Assembly: GCA_025201805.1 (NCBI GenBank)
Contig: MU619294.1
Location: 30,247-62,811, forward strand
Source of the DNA: Parasitella parasitica
Taxonomy: Eukaryota; Mucoromycota; Mucoromycetes; Mucorales; Mucoraceae
DNA length: 32,565 nt
Reading direction: 5' to 3'
Shown: one piece after another, positions 20,797 to 31,738 of the stretch
Layout: each line of letters opens with the position of its first letter
How positions within the stretch are numbered: the stretch's first letter is position 1
The notes under the pieces: generated by a model
What the model was told of the DNA's origin: nothing
Databases searched by the model: none
Seen by the model: only the letters and a program-made list of their open reading frames with translations
Position numbers and translations under genes: made by a program

Positions 20797-22544
20797 AAGA
20801 GTTGAAATCGTTAAAACAGAGGCAATTAGTCCACTGAATCCAATAGAGTAGTAAGCAATATTTTCATTTGATGAAGATTATGCTACGTATGTAAATACCG
20901 TAAAGATGGCTTATGCTATACATTCATTACAGCAACCAGTTTCAATAATAAATCAATTTTGCGTACTTCACATGTGATAACAGCTAAAATATCGATACGT
21001 AATACTTCTAGAAAGATACTTTGTTTATGAATACGCTCAAATAATATAGTCCTTCATTATGTTGTTAAAAATATTTTTTTTTATCTAATTCTGCAAAGCC
21101 TAAATGTGTTTCTGCATGATTCGCAGTCAATTTACGTTACTGAAAAGTCTGATAATCCTTGGATAATAATGAAGATTGACTAAGAAATTTTACAGTATTT
21201 TGGTTGATAATTTATAACAAGGTATATTCAAATTATTTATGAGGCTCATGTTTTGCTCCTCAATTGCAAAGTATGTATGGTAGGTAGTGAACTTGAGTTT
21301 AGCATAGTGATCAAATTTCGCCCCGATTTGATTTTGCCAAGTTGCATTGTCAAAAAAAAAATAATAGGTATATCGTATACCTAAACCAACCAGGTACTTT
21401 CTTCCAACTAATAAATATTGCAACAAACCATAAAACTTCAGGGTTGTATAAATACCTTTTCATAATTTGGGATTTGCAAATAGAACTTTTTTAATGCATT
21501 TCTAACAAAGCAGCACTTATTTTGGACAGACACATATCTGTAAATTCAACCAATTCAATTGTGAAAAGGAAAAGGTTAATAATTGCTCGATTAAATGTAA
21601 TTTAATGCTTTTTTGAGAAGTACCCTGATACAGTTCATCGCCAAAACCGAAAATTGACACGTACACGTCGGGTTCACGCTTGATAAGCAGTTGTCGTAAA
21701 TACTAGACATACATAAGCTTGGTTATCAACTTTATTTAGAAGCTCGAATATGAGTTCTTGTGAAATTTGGTATTTTCTTTATGGCCATATGTAAAATAAT
21801 CAATCTACTATTAAGAAGGCCTCAACTCATTTGCTTGTATCATATTGAAGGCTACAGCAAGAAGGATGTAGATTATCAGCTATCTTCGCTTTACTGAAGC
21901 TACTCTTTTTTACATGTGCGATGATATTCTTTCGGTTTATTCTTAATGATTCAGAAATTACCGGTTGTACGGTAGCATAAAAAAAAAAAAAGCCAGTAAC
22001 TAGCCTTATATGATATCATATATGTACACATACAATAGCATTAATCAATTAAGTCGAATATGATTCAATGAGACATATATACATGTCAGATAAAAATTTG
22101 TTGAATTATCGATTTTCTAACATGCTGCAAGGCAAGATTGGCCTTGTAGCTTGTGAAATGAGGCTTGATTCTATGAGCAGGCTGAAATTTTATGACAGAA
22201 AAAATTATGCTTGATTTTAATGGTTAATTGATTGTTTGTAAAGGTTGCTTATATTATATGTACTAAATAATTAATATTCTAGAAACAAAGAAAAAGAAAA
22301 GTTCATGCAAAAAAATGTCTGTTTGACAATCAGGTACAATGAGCCTAATAATGTATTTGTATTATTATACATTTTAATTGCATTATCAAACATACAAGTG
22401 CTCGGTATCATATATTCAACGCACAGCATACAACACGCACGTACACATATACATATATTTGCATATATATAGCCTCGTTTTTGCTTTTTTGTCCGTCTTC
22501 TAGTCATTATATCTTTTTGTACATCTTGGACCAAACATACTATC
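20797..22544. other. AT-rich gene desert of about 1.7 kb
   Basis: No frame longer than about 80 codons and no recognisable protein, tRNA or transposon motif. There are several A/T runs (21068-21078, 21980-21991). Short alternating AT and TATA-like words occur near 22018-22036 and 22440-22470. The last 100 nt lead into the first ribbon-HNH gene, whose ATG has the context ACTATCATG. Confidence 0.5.
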
Positions 22545-23647
22545 ATGATAAAAACGGTAGCGAACTTGCCGACGTCCAGCACTTTTCCAAAGGGTTCAAA
22601 ATTAATAGCAAATGACTCTAGAGAACCTACACAAGATTGCATATTCATCAACAATTGTCTAGAGCCCAATAATAGATGCCACAAGAGTGGTGCGCTTGAC
22701 TTGAGGAGCAGTGTAATGCTGGATAATACCACCAGGTTTGAAAGCAGCCAATGCTGCTATGAATGTGGCCAAGATTTTGACTGTAGCGAAGGGCTAGAAA
22801 AGATATCTAATCGTAATCCACAAGATCCAGACGTTTGCCAAGGCTGTAAAAAGTAAGCTATTTATACGCTATGGAAAAGACTTGTGTACAATATCTGGCT
22901 GAATGTTTCACAGACTGTTTAGCTTAGCTAAGAGACCAGACATCCGGCAACGGTTCAGCCAATCCATAGATAATCACAGCAACCATGAAGTTCGTTTTTT
23001 GCGTGATTGTTACCTGCACAAATGTACCTCAACGACCCTTACTAAAGAGTTGTATCACCTTCCTCTGTCAACACATTACTATTACAGAACACCAAACAAT
23101 CAAAGAAACGAAGCAGAATTTACATTTGACAGTACACTGATCGACAAGAATACTGTGGTTCACTATTCTACCTGTTCTGGATGTGTCGATTTTGTGAAAA
23201 CAAAAAGGCGAACATTAAGGCTGGTCACCAACAAGAAGGCTGGTGGTGAATACGTTGCTTCCGTAGACGAATTGTTTGAGTTTTTGGTGGAGTCAGGGTC
23301 CACATGTGGGTTTACTGGTATGCAAGGGTCTTGGGTTCCGTTTCCAGGTATGGTGCTGATATGTTTATATATATATATTCACTTGTTTGATACTAATACC
23401 AGGCTTCCAAGTAGTAAAGCTTATGGGATTGCTGAATAAAAGATGGGTTCGAGATCATTTCGTGAAAAATGCATTATTTTTCTTGTCAATAGATCATATC
23501 ATTCCACTGTCTGGTGGCGGATCATCAGATGTGAGCAATCTGCAAGTTACGCTTCAATTCCTTAACAACGTAAAAGGGAATTATGAATCTGACGAATTTC
23601 AAAGATGGCTGCGAGCTTTCACGGAGCATCAGGGCTATCTCGTATAA
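22545..23647 (+). CDS. Tandem ribbon-HNH family, copy A
   Basis: Exons 22545-22852, 22914-23347 and 23403-23647 give 328 residues. Using the acceptor at 23453 instead (exon from 23454) gives 311, and both keep frame. Order of features: variable N-terminus; zinc ribbon CYEC (71-74) ... CQGC (98-101); phase-2 intron directly after it; KLFSLAKRPDIRQRF; the conserved block ELYHLPLSTHYYY; a second CxxC in HYSTCSGCVDFVKTKRRTL; then CGFTGMQGSW and the HNH-like end LSIDHIIPLSGGGSSDVSNL followed by QFLNNVKGNYESDEFQRW. DH, GG..NLQ and the N..K pattern are those of HNH nucleases. A nuclease role is inferred only. Copy A alone has an intron between GSW and the HNH end. I do not recognise the family as a whole. 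Confidence 0.75.
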
Positions 23648-23881
23648 CTGTAGTGGATACACATGAATATACATATAGATATAGACATTCCCAACAATAA
23701 AAACGGTGTTCTTCAGTTTGCCATTATAATTCAAATAAGTGATTGTCATGTGCGTTTTGATCTGATATAATAAGAAACATTTCAGGGAGTTAACAGCAAA
23801 AAAATATGCTATATATTACAACACATTAGAAGAAGACGTTCTATTTTTCTTCTTCGTTTGAAAATAAACTCTATATTATTA

Positions 23882-24792
23882 ATGATACAACAAACACTTC
23901 AAACTTCAGATTTGGGAGCTAATGGTACTACTTCAAGTAGATTCCAGAAAATTGGCTGTAAAGGATGTGGGATGGTTTTTGTATACAACATTCCATCGAT
24001 ATCAAATCCCAATAGAAGAAATGGCAAACTTTTTTGTACTGGTTGCAACAAGTGAGTCGTTCAATCTATTTAAAAAAAAAGTGTGCTTATACATAATCTG
24101 TTCAAAGACTTTTTAGCTTAGCAAGGCCTGGAAACATTTATCAAAGATTTAATATTTTAGATGTCAGCAATGAGGCCACCATCAAGCATGAAGCTCATCT
24201 TTTGCAGGATGAATATCTTCACCTTTCGATAATTCCAGATATACCACAAGGAATTATCGAGCCCAGGGTCTATTACCTCTCATCGCGAATAGGATTATTT
24301 GGGTCCGAGCTATATCACCTCCCATTATCATCTAATTTCTACTCGAAAAAAATAGATGAAACAGGCCACTCCGAATTCATTTACCAACTGTCAGAAGCTG
24401 AAAAGAATACGGCACATTATTATAACAGCTGCCATGGATGTATTGAATTTGTCAAGGCAAAAAGAAGAACATTGAAAAGAGCAAATCAAAAAGCTGCAGG
24501 AGGAGGAGTAGCTTCATTTGAACAGCTAATGGAGTTGTTGGTTAGCTCAAATTCAACTTGTGTGTTCACAGGCGTGAAAGGGACATGGTCCTCTATCCCA
24601 AATGATCCATTGTTTTCATTATCGATAGATCACAACATATCGCTACATGCAGGCGGCTCTTCAGAGATTGCCAACCTACAGATTACCCTTCAATGCCTTA
24701 ACAACGTGAAAGCAAATTATGATTCTGAAGAGTTTTTGAGATGGGTAGAGGGAATTAAAAATTATAAAGGGGCCATTGATGATGTTATATGA
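23882..24792 (+). CDS. Tandem ribbon-HNH family, copy B
   Basis: Exons 23882-24051 and 24108-24792 give 284 residues. The acceptor at 24107 was chosen because it restores KLFSLA, identical to copy A. The ATG at 23882 leaves a short N-terminus before the ribbon CKGC (26-29) ... CTGC (52-55). After the intron come the block ELYHLPLSSNFYSKK, HYYNSCHGCIEFVKAKRRTL, AAGGGVASFEQLMELL, CVFTGVKGTW and an uninterrupted HNH-like end: FSLSIDHNISLHAGGSSEIA, NLQITLQCLNNVKANYDSEE, FLRWVEGI. The HNH landmark DH and the N..K pair are present. It starts 234 nt after copy A and has the same strand and first-intron phase, so it arose by tandem duplication. Catalytic activity is unproven. Confidence 0.75.
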
Positions 24793-25082
24793 TATCGTCC
24801 AATATTTTACATATTGGCAATAATACATTATTATTAAACAATGATTCCACAACATTAATACAATCATGGGCGAGTAATTAAAAAGAGTCCAGCCCGAGAG
24901 ACATAATGAGTGAACCTTTGAATGTTCATTGATTTAACAATGAATTCAATTGACTTTTTTTTTTTTTCAAGAAATTTACATGAAAACTGATGAATCCGCA
25001 TGTATAAAGCTTGATATTTGTAAAGGAAGATTTTGGCTGTTTGTCTTTCTCTCTTCCCTCTATAAAACACCCTGTTCTAAAC

Positions 25083-26237
25083 ATGTTTAAAAATTTCACT
25101 CTTAAGCTGGCAAAGCCGAAATTCCTCAAAAAGAAGAAATTAGCAGTTAATCCTCTCTTTGTAGCCCCGCATATTGATATCAGCGAAGTTAAAACTAGAA
25201 ACAACAACTTTCAAGTATTAAATGTTCCATCTATTTCGACGTTCAAGGCTCCACAGAATCATATTATTAGTCCCTCAGAGTTCAATGCATCGCCTAGCAA
25301 TATTTCGTCAGACAGTTCACAACTTTTAGATGATTTTCCTTATCGAAGACTTGGATCCCCCGCTGAGGAAGTCTGGAAGATCAGCCCTTTTTCTAGGCAT
25401 ACCCCAATTGAGCCATTAAAAAAAACAATCCAGGGCAAAACATCGCCTGAAGCGTGCTGTCGAGGCTGTGGCCAGGTCTATCATTGTGACTCGGAGGATG
25501 CAAATTCGGATTCCATTGATCCAGCGTTGTGTCCTCAGTGTGAAAAGTACTTGCATGCAAAATGGCAACTGGATGCAGTGTAGCTAATCATTTTTGTATG
25601 CTTTTCTAGAGTGTTTACATCAACCACCAACGAAACCGACATCCAGCTTAGATTTGATTACGCTACAAACAGAATTGAAAATAATGCAGTGTTTGAGAAA
25701 CATTTCCGCAACGGTCTCTTCCTGCACCAACATCCAAGCGGCCTGCCTGGCGCAGCAGAGGAAGAAGTGTATCACCTTCCTTTATCACCCAATTACTACT
25801 ACAAAAGACTCTCCCCCGAGAGCGATCAAGCAGAGTTCACACTATGCGAAAGCCAGCCCGTTGAAGATAAAGCAGCCCATTTCCGTAAATGCGAAGGTTG
25901 CGTGGCGTTTGTTCGAAGAGAAAAAGAAATGTTGAAAGCAGAATTCAAGAAATCTGGAGGAGTCTACTGTGATTCCGGTCTAAAGTTCGAGGAGCTGTTT
26001 ACATTCTTGGTAAAAAACACAAAATGCATGGTTTCTGGGCTGCAAGGATGTTGGTCAGAGGGCGGCGTTGAGATGTTCTCGCTCACATTAGGATACAATG
26101 TGCCTCCCGAACAAGGTGGGTTCTCGATTATCAGGAATCTCAAGGTCTGTTTGGATGGTCTGGGAGATATTGACAGCGATGAGCATAAAAATTGGGTAGA
26201 AGCGCTCAAGAAGCATCAAGGGTGTTACACTCCATAA
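25083..26237 (+). CDS. Tandem ribbon-HNH family, copy C, HNH signature lost
   Basis: Exons 25083-25546 and 25610-26237 give 363 residues; the intron has a GCTAAT branch site. A 125-residue N-terminal extension, basic at first (KLAKPKFLKKKKL) and then Ser-rich, precedes the ribbon CRGC (126-129) ... CPQC (150-153). The shared blocks follow: EVYHLPLSPNYYYKR, HFRKCEGCVAFVRREKEML and CMVSGLQGCW. The end aligns with the HNH module but reads SLTLGYNVPPEQGGFSIIRN and LKVCLDGLGDIDSDEHKNWV. SIDH has become TLGY and the N..K pair is gone, so the copy is likely inactive as a nuclease while the frame stays intact. TATA-like CTATAAAAC is at 25059-25067, very near the ATG. AATAAA sites at 26279 and 26304 follow the stop. 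Confidence 0.75.
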
Positions 26238-26326
26238 TTAACTTTACGAATACACTGGTTGTTTTTCTTTTAATACATAAATAAATGATTTGCATGAGAG
26301 CAGAATAAATAGAACACTATATTAAT

Positions 26327-27750
26327 TTACTCGGTTGTACGCTTGAAGTGATAAACCTTTTCATTCCCCTTGAAAGGAACACCTAATTCAAGAAGCTTCT
26401 GGAAGACAGCAGCGAAATCGCTGAAGAATTTCTGCTCATCCTTGGCGTAAATATCAAAGTACTTTTTGAACTCCTTGTCGCTGTACATTGAAATCTCAGC
26501 AGGCAACATCATAACCTCTGTATTGTTCTTGTCAACCCATTGCCATGCACCGTTTGGCAAATTCTTTTTTACCCATTTACGGGTAGAGATGGCCTTATAG
26601 TACTCGTTGGAGAAGATGGTGGGGGCTTCTTGCCAGGGGCCCTCAAATCCACTGCGATCAGGATGGCAGCGACCCAAAGCATGAGCACCGGCTAACGCAA
26701 CGATTTCTTGGTCATTGAAACCCTACAGTTGTTGTAATCCCAGAGTCAATGACGATTGTGTAACATGTTTGAAGTTTCACCACACATACCATTCTATAAA
26801 AGATGTCGCGGATATGGTCCTGTTTCTTGCCAGCGTTAGGAAGACGGCCATCAGGAGTACAGCTTGTTTCAAATGCATCTTCACGGCCTGGTCTCCATGC
26901 GACAGTAGGACCACCCTAGTTTGAACGAATGTTACTATATTTACATCATTATGCGATGTTTCGTAGGTACCAATTCTTGAACGGCGCAGACACCAGCCAG
27001 CGTCCAGAGATCGCCATAACTAATTCCTGGATATTTAGCATGGATTTTTTCCATCAAATCACGAGCAATAGCCAAGCCGTTGTTGGCACCATGATTAGCC
27101 TCAGGGGCAAAGCCTACCACATTTGTTAGTATATGCCATATCGCTGCGAATAATAGGTACCTACGCATGGTTGCACCATTACTGCCGCCAGTTTTGGTTT
27201 CCTTATCATAGGTACCAGAAGCATGCCACGCAAGACGGACAAGGACAGGGCCGTAGGATCCATCATCATAGCTAATGAATGATGCGAATATAAATAAAGG
27301 AAGACTTTTGCGAGATTTTCCCACAAGCCTATTGAAACTTACTTGGAGTCGTCGTCAAGCATCTCTGCAATGTCATTGTAGACTTGTTGGTAATCAATAT
27401 CCTTCTTTTTCTCGGTGGGGGCATCGGAAGAAGAGGAAGAAATGGTCTTTGTCTTGAATGATTGAGTGGAATTGTAATAGTAACCAGCACCGGCACCGAG
27501 CGCAGCTAAAGCTATCAATTGAGACACAATCAGTTTGTTGGCGTACAACAAACACTGTTATTCACTTACTCAAGAAAACAAGACCACCGGAGCCGCCTTT
27601 TTTGGGTGCTTCAGAAGAATAGTAGCGCATACCAGAAGCGCGAATGCCTCCAATGCGACCGCTTGTGGCGCCGAGGACAGATCCCGAGGCAAGCAGCGTA
27701 CGAGTATTTACACGAGAGGACTTTAGAAGGGCAGAGCGGAGAGGATTCAT
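26327..27750 (-). CDS. CCP1: Mitochondrial cytochrome c peroxidase
   Basis: Minus-strand exons 27750-27570, 27511-27343, 27271-27165, 27113-26971, 26915-26790 and 26722-26327 give 373 residues, all joins in frame. The enzyme reduces hydrogen peroxide with electrons from cytochrome c in the intermembrane space. The N-terminus ([20 protein letters not shown]) is a basic amphipathic presequence. The hydrophobic stretch [17 protein letters not shown] is the expected sorting segment. Class I peroxidase landmarks are intact: distal Arg-Trp-His in [32 protein letters not shown], proximal His in [20 protein letters not shown], the following PW (the Trp that forms the protein radical in yeast CCP), and [20 protein letters not shown]. 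It is convergent with copy C (89 nt between stops). One intron holds TACTAAC. Confidence 0.95.
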
Positions 27751-28207
27751 TGCAAGTAATTAATGTATGAAAGAGAAGAAGAAGAAGGGAAAAGAGATGT
27801 TGGTGTGAACAATAGCTATTTATTATTGTCATGATCGACTTTTGCCAATTCGATCCGATTTTGATTAATAGCCAATCATTCAGTGGATGACTAAATGAAT
27901 TCTGGCTCTTTCAGGGAACTGTAAAGCATTCGTTCATTCCTTATTGGACCGCATATTTCAACATTGAAGCGGAATAATCTGTCGTAATTATTAAATTAAT
28001 CAGAAATCGCAAGTGCCATTCTACTTGAATTCGCTTTTTAATTATAGCGACATGTACTATGCTTTCAAACATTAGGCAAGCAGCATCCATTTTTGAAGCC
28101 TCATTTCAATGCTCTGGATTAGTCATCCCAGCGTGGCGTCCATTATGGCAAAATCGATTATAAATTCCCGGCATTGCTTCGCAAGATTAACGGGAGGCAG
28201 GATTTGA
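27751..28207. other. CCP1 upstream region with CCAAT boxes
   Basis: CCAATCA at 27872-27878 (plus orientation) and an inverted CCAAT (ATTGG at 27943-27947) lie about 120 and 195 nt upstream of the CCP1 start. CCAAT boxes bind the Hap2/3/5-type complex that activates respiratory genes in fungi; use here is inferred. No gene is seen. Confidence 0.35.
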
Positions 28208-29850
28208 GTTTTTTTTTTTTTTTTTTTACGCCTTTCCTTCGATATCTCTGAAAATGACCATGATACTATACAATTCAAGTCCAAGTAATCTTTTAGCTTC
28301 TTTGGCTTTACATCTAATGGAACGCACTAAACAAAGTGTTCACCAAAAATATCGAGTAATCTGTGATTGAAGAGATATGTGGTTTTTTTTATCATTTGTT
28401 TTTGTGGAACTGCTTCAGATACACAGTCAAACCTATGGAAATTGGCGTATTAACAGAAATAATTGTCACAAATGTTGAAAGAAAGGATGGAATGGCAGAT
28501 ATCCTCAAAGGTAACAGTGGGCCAAAGAAACTCAAAGATGACACCTTGCCAAACGAGAGCCTTGTTTGGACAGCGGAATAGGAAGTGATCCAGAGTATCT
28601 GAGGCAGAAGGGCACACCACACAAATGTCCGAGCTACGGCGATCAGGAAAAATCCGGTGCAGGAGCGAGAGATGTGGAATACAATTGTTAATGAAACGAT
28701 ATTTAACATTCCGCTGGATCATGGTAAGTGACAGAGACCAAAAGAAGGTTCAGGCACAAGAGTTTATAGCTCGCAAGTGTGAAGGTACAACTAAAAGAGA
28801 AGAACAAGCCTGACGGAAAGTTTTGGAGTGATTTTGCATGGGAGATCGATTGGTAGCATTCATAGGTAATAACTTTTGAATGAAAGGACGCAGAGAGACT
28901 GAGGTGGACGTGGTATCTGTAACAGTATTTGGATTGCAGAGAGGTAGAAAAAAGGGTTGTAATTTAATATCGCCTGATTCGATGCCTCGAAACAATTGAC
29001 GAGGTGCCTGTTTCCAAAGGAGTAAACTAGAGTCAGCAGTATCTTTCCAGTGTAAAAACTGACTAGACGAATGCAGTTGAAATACGTCCGAGACAGCCAT
29101 CGCTTTCAACTTTTGAGGCAATCTGTATGAGCTGGTAGATACCCGGTACAGGATGGTGGCTAGAGGTAAACTGAGACCAGTAGCATGATTAATGACAACT
29201 GAGTCATAATCTCTGGGCAACATGTCAATAGCTCTATATAACATATCAATGGTTGTCACTCGTCGCTTTCTCGTAAGTTGCTTGCGGGCCAAAAGCAAAA
29301 GCAAAGGAAGTTGAGGAGGATGAAACCCGTTGTGATTCGTGATATGGTATGAGAGCATGGTCAAGAGAGGATTAGAAAGGAATGTAGAGGTATCCATTTG
29401 GAGAACCGGTTGTACCCAGCGAAGGTATAAGGCAGCATATTGTAGTTTAACATCTAGCACACCCAGGCCACACTTGTGGCGAGGAAGAGTCCATGTGCTC
29501 AACGGTATAAATGGGAAGATCCCTTGTTTCAAATACTGGATGGCCACGGAAGTAATCTGTTGAAGATCATGGAGGGTAAGTGGTGTTACCCTGAAAACAT
29601 ACCAGCATTTTGATAAGATCAAGGTGTTAACGACAGTGGCTTTTCCCAGAACAGACAATGAACGGCAAGAGTGAGTTTGAACCGCACGTTTCAGAGTAGC
29701 AATAAGAGAGGCGACAAAGTAATTGCGTTGCGGAGCGCTTTGAATGAGGGGATAGCCGAGATAAGTTGGTGGTTGAGCATCATCTGCGGTATGAAGATGA
29801 TGTATATTCATATCAGCAAGAGGGCGGTTCCAGAAATCACGCGTGTTCCT

Positions 29851-29891
<41 letters not shown>

Positions 29892-30855
29892 CTTCTACCT
29901 TGGAGTAGTTAAAACGAGCATTAGATGCACGGCAAAACAGGTCCATGTAGTATTTCAAAAAGCGGAGGTCTTGCTGATCGTGTGCAAATACCAGATCATC
30001 ATCCGCATAGCAGAGAATTTTGGTAGTCAAGCTAGCAGGTTCGCCTGAAGGGTTATGTTGAGTTAACTGGTAACCATGAAAAATCTTGGTCGTGCAGGAT
30101 ACTTTGTGAGAAAGGCTCAAAGGCAAGATCATAACATATACACGAGATGGGATCACCTTGCTTGAAGCCACGTAATTTGAGAACTTCTCCAGTGAAATAT
30201 CCATTGATATTGATCTTGATACGATTATCTGCCATCAGGTGGTAGATACAGTTGACAATGCTACTAGGAAAGCCAAATCGGTTTAGGACAGCTCTGAAGT
30301 AGGTGAGGTTGACTCTATCATAGGCTTTCTCCTGGTCAAGGAGAAGGCCAATATCACGATCTAAGGAATCAAGTGTACTTTGTTGGCCTGCCATAATCCA
30401 TTTACGTTCAGCATCTTCCATAATGAGTTGGCACCTGAGACCATTCTCGGCAATGTATTTCTCAGGAATAAAACCAATTTGGTTAGGATTAATGAGTTTA
30501 GGGCAAATCTCCATCATTCGCTGGTTAAGGATTTTGGTGAAGCATTTGTAATCACAATTGGCTAAACTTAGTGGCCGGTAGTTGCCCATGGCTTTAGAAT
30601 CACCCGTCTTTTTTAGCAAAGTCATTATGGATTCATTCCAGGAATCCGGAAAGACTGATTGTTGCAATGCATCATTAAAAATACAAGTATCAAATCCTTG
30701 AGGGGCGGGGAGCGCACAACCAGGTTGAGAATTTTAAAAGGTAGGCCATCCGAGCCAGGACTGGATTTCCGAGGTTAGGTTTTCAAAACCTGGAGAATGT
30801 CCTCAAAGTCAACGGAGGAGGTAAGCAAGGAGATGTCATCAGAGAAAGCTTTTTA
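28208..30855 (-). mobile_element. 5'-truncated LINE, ORF2 reverse transcriptase, frameshifted
   Basis: Minus-strand reading from about 30855 to 28450. It opens inside the RT N-terminal region (SSPGSDGLPFKIL, one stop before it). Then come FPDSWNESIMTLLKKTGDSK, NYRPLSLANCDYKCFTKIL, QIGFIPEKYIAENG, LLLDQEKAYDRVN (catalytic Asp) and FKQGDPISCICYDLAFEPF. A frameshift near 30070-30110 moves to the frame with the catalytic YADDDLVF (near 30000). The thumb and connection follow to about 28750. After a stop and frame change comes a zf-RVT end, CVVCPSASDTLDHFLFRCPN. The upstream endonuclease and ORF1 are absent, typical of incomplete target-primed reverse transcription. The T run at 28208-28228 may be its poly(A) tail, but the 3' edge is uncertain. 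The element is not functional. Confidence 0.85.
29854..29888. repeat. (GA)n microsatellite inside the LINE reverse transcriptase
   Basis: About 17 GA units on the plus strand (TC on the coding strand). In the RT frame this inserts a Ser-Leu alternation between KVEAF and GRNTRDFW without breaking the frame. Confidence 0.9.
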
Positions 30856-31738
30856 AATGTTTATTTGAAACCACACTCTTTACTGACTCAGTCTTAAATC
30901 GGACTCATAGAGTGTTTACGCCCTCCTCAGTATCCAATTTGTATTAGTTATAAATTACAGTGCGCATAAATCCCCCCTCCACCCCCACCAAGTTGCTTCT
31001 TCTCTCTACAGGCTTTATTAGTAATGCCAGAAAACAGCTTGAGTCAATCGTGTTAACATGCGGCAGACAGAAAATAAGCTGCTTATGAAACTATTGAGAG
31101 TATCTTGTTAGGCAAAGAGAATTGTAATAATGTGAAATACATGAGTTATTTAAACAAACCTTTGGCAACTTCTGAAAGAAATAGGAGAAACTTTCAACAT
31201 TCACAATCACGTTTGAGTGATCGAGTAATATAAGTCAATAATTATACTGGTGGCCAACTTGTGGAAAACTCTCCCATGCAGGTTCATTCAGATAGATATG
31301 ACATAGAGAAATAAAGCATTAATATGTTGTTATTTATTATTGTTTTTTCATGTACTTATACTGACCTTTTTAGTTCATTCAAAACCCCAGATGCACACGG
31401 TAAATGCATAGAAAGCGTTCAAGTTAACTAATGTATTTACGTAAGATTAGCAACTTGAAAAGCTTGCAAGCAACAGCCAGGGTTTTGAGGCATTCTACAA
31501 AAATCCCTTGACAACGAAATACATCGGTCTGCCTAAACCGTAACGTGATTTCTCGTCAAAATGAGGAGGGAAGCACGCTTAGATGCAAGATCTGCCTTCA
31601 AGTTTAAGATACTGGAACAATTTAATGATTACGCCTGATGCTCTTAGAAAGAGAAAAGGCTCTTGGCAAGTTGCAATCATTGTACCACACCTACCACCAT
31701 TGGTTTGCCAATCTGCAGAAGCTTAAGAGAAAAAAAAA
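30856..31738. other. No gene recognised; inverted repeat beside the LINE end
   Basis: ACACTCT at 30873-30879 and AGAGTGT at 30909-30915 form the outer arms of an imperfect inverted repeat with a near-palindromic ACTGACTCAGT inside, just outside the LINE 5' end. C-rich sequence lies at 30969-30988. Beyond it I see only AT-rich, stop-laden sequence. Confidence 0.4.

Noticed and set aside
21655-21700. GGGTTCACGC resembling a tRNA T-loop region
   Set aside because: No acceptor or anticodon stem pairs around it.
22271-22732. 153-codon minus-strand frame over the start of copy A
   Set aside because: It overlaps the ribbon exon antisense, is hydrophobic without any motif, and arises from AT-rich sequence.
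22545-26237. Reading the three tandem genes as a bacterial-style operon or prophage insert
   Set aside because: Each has a spliceosomal intron and its own start and stop with 230-290 nt between genes, so they are eukaryotic genes duplicated in place.
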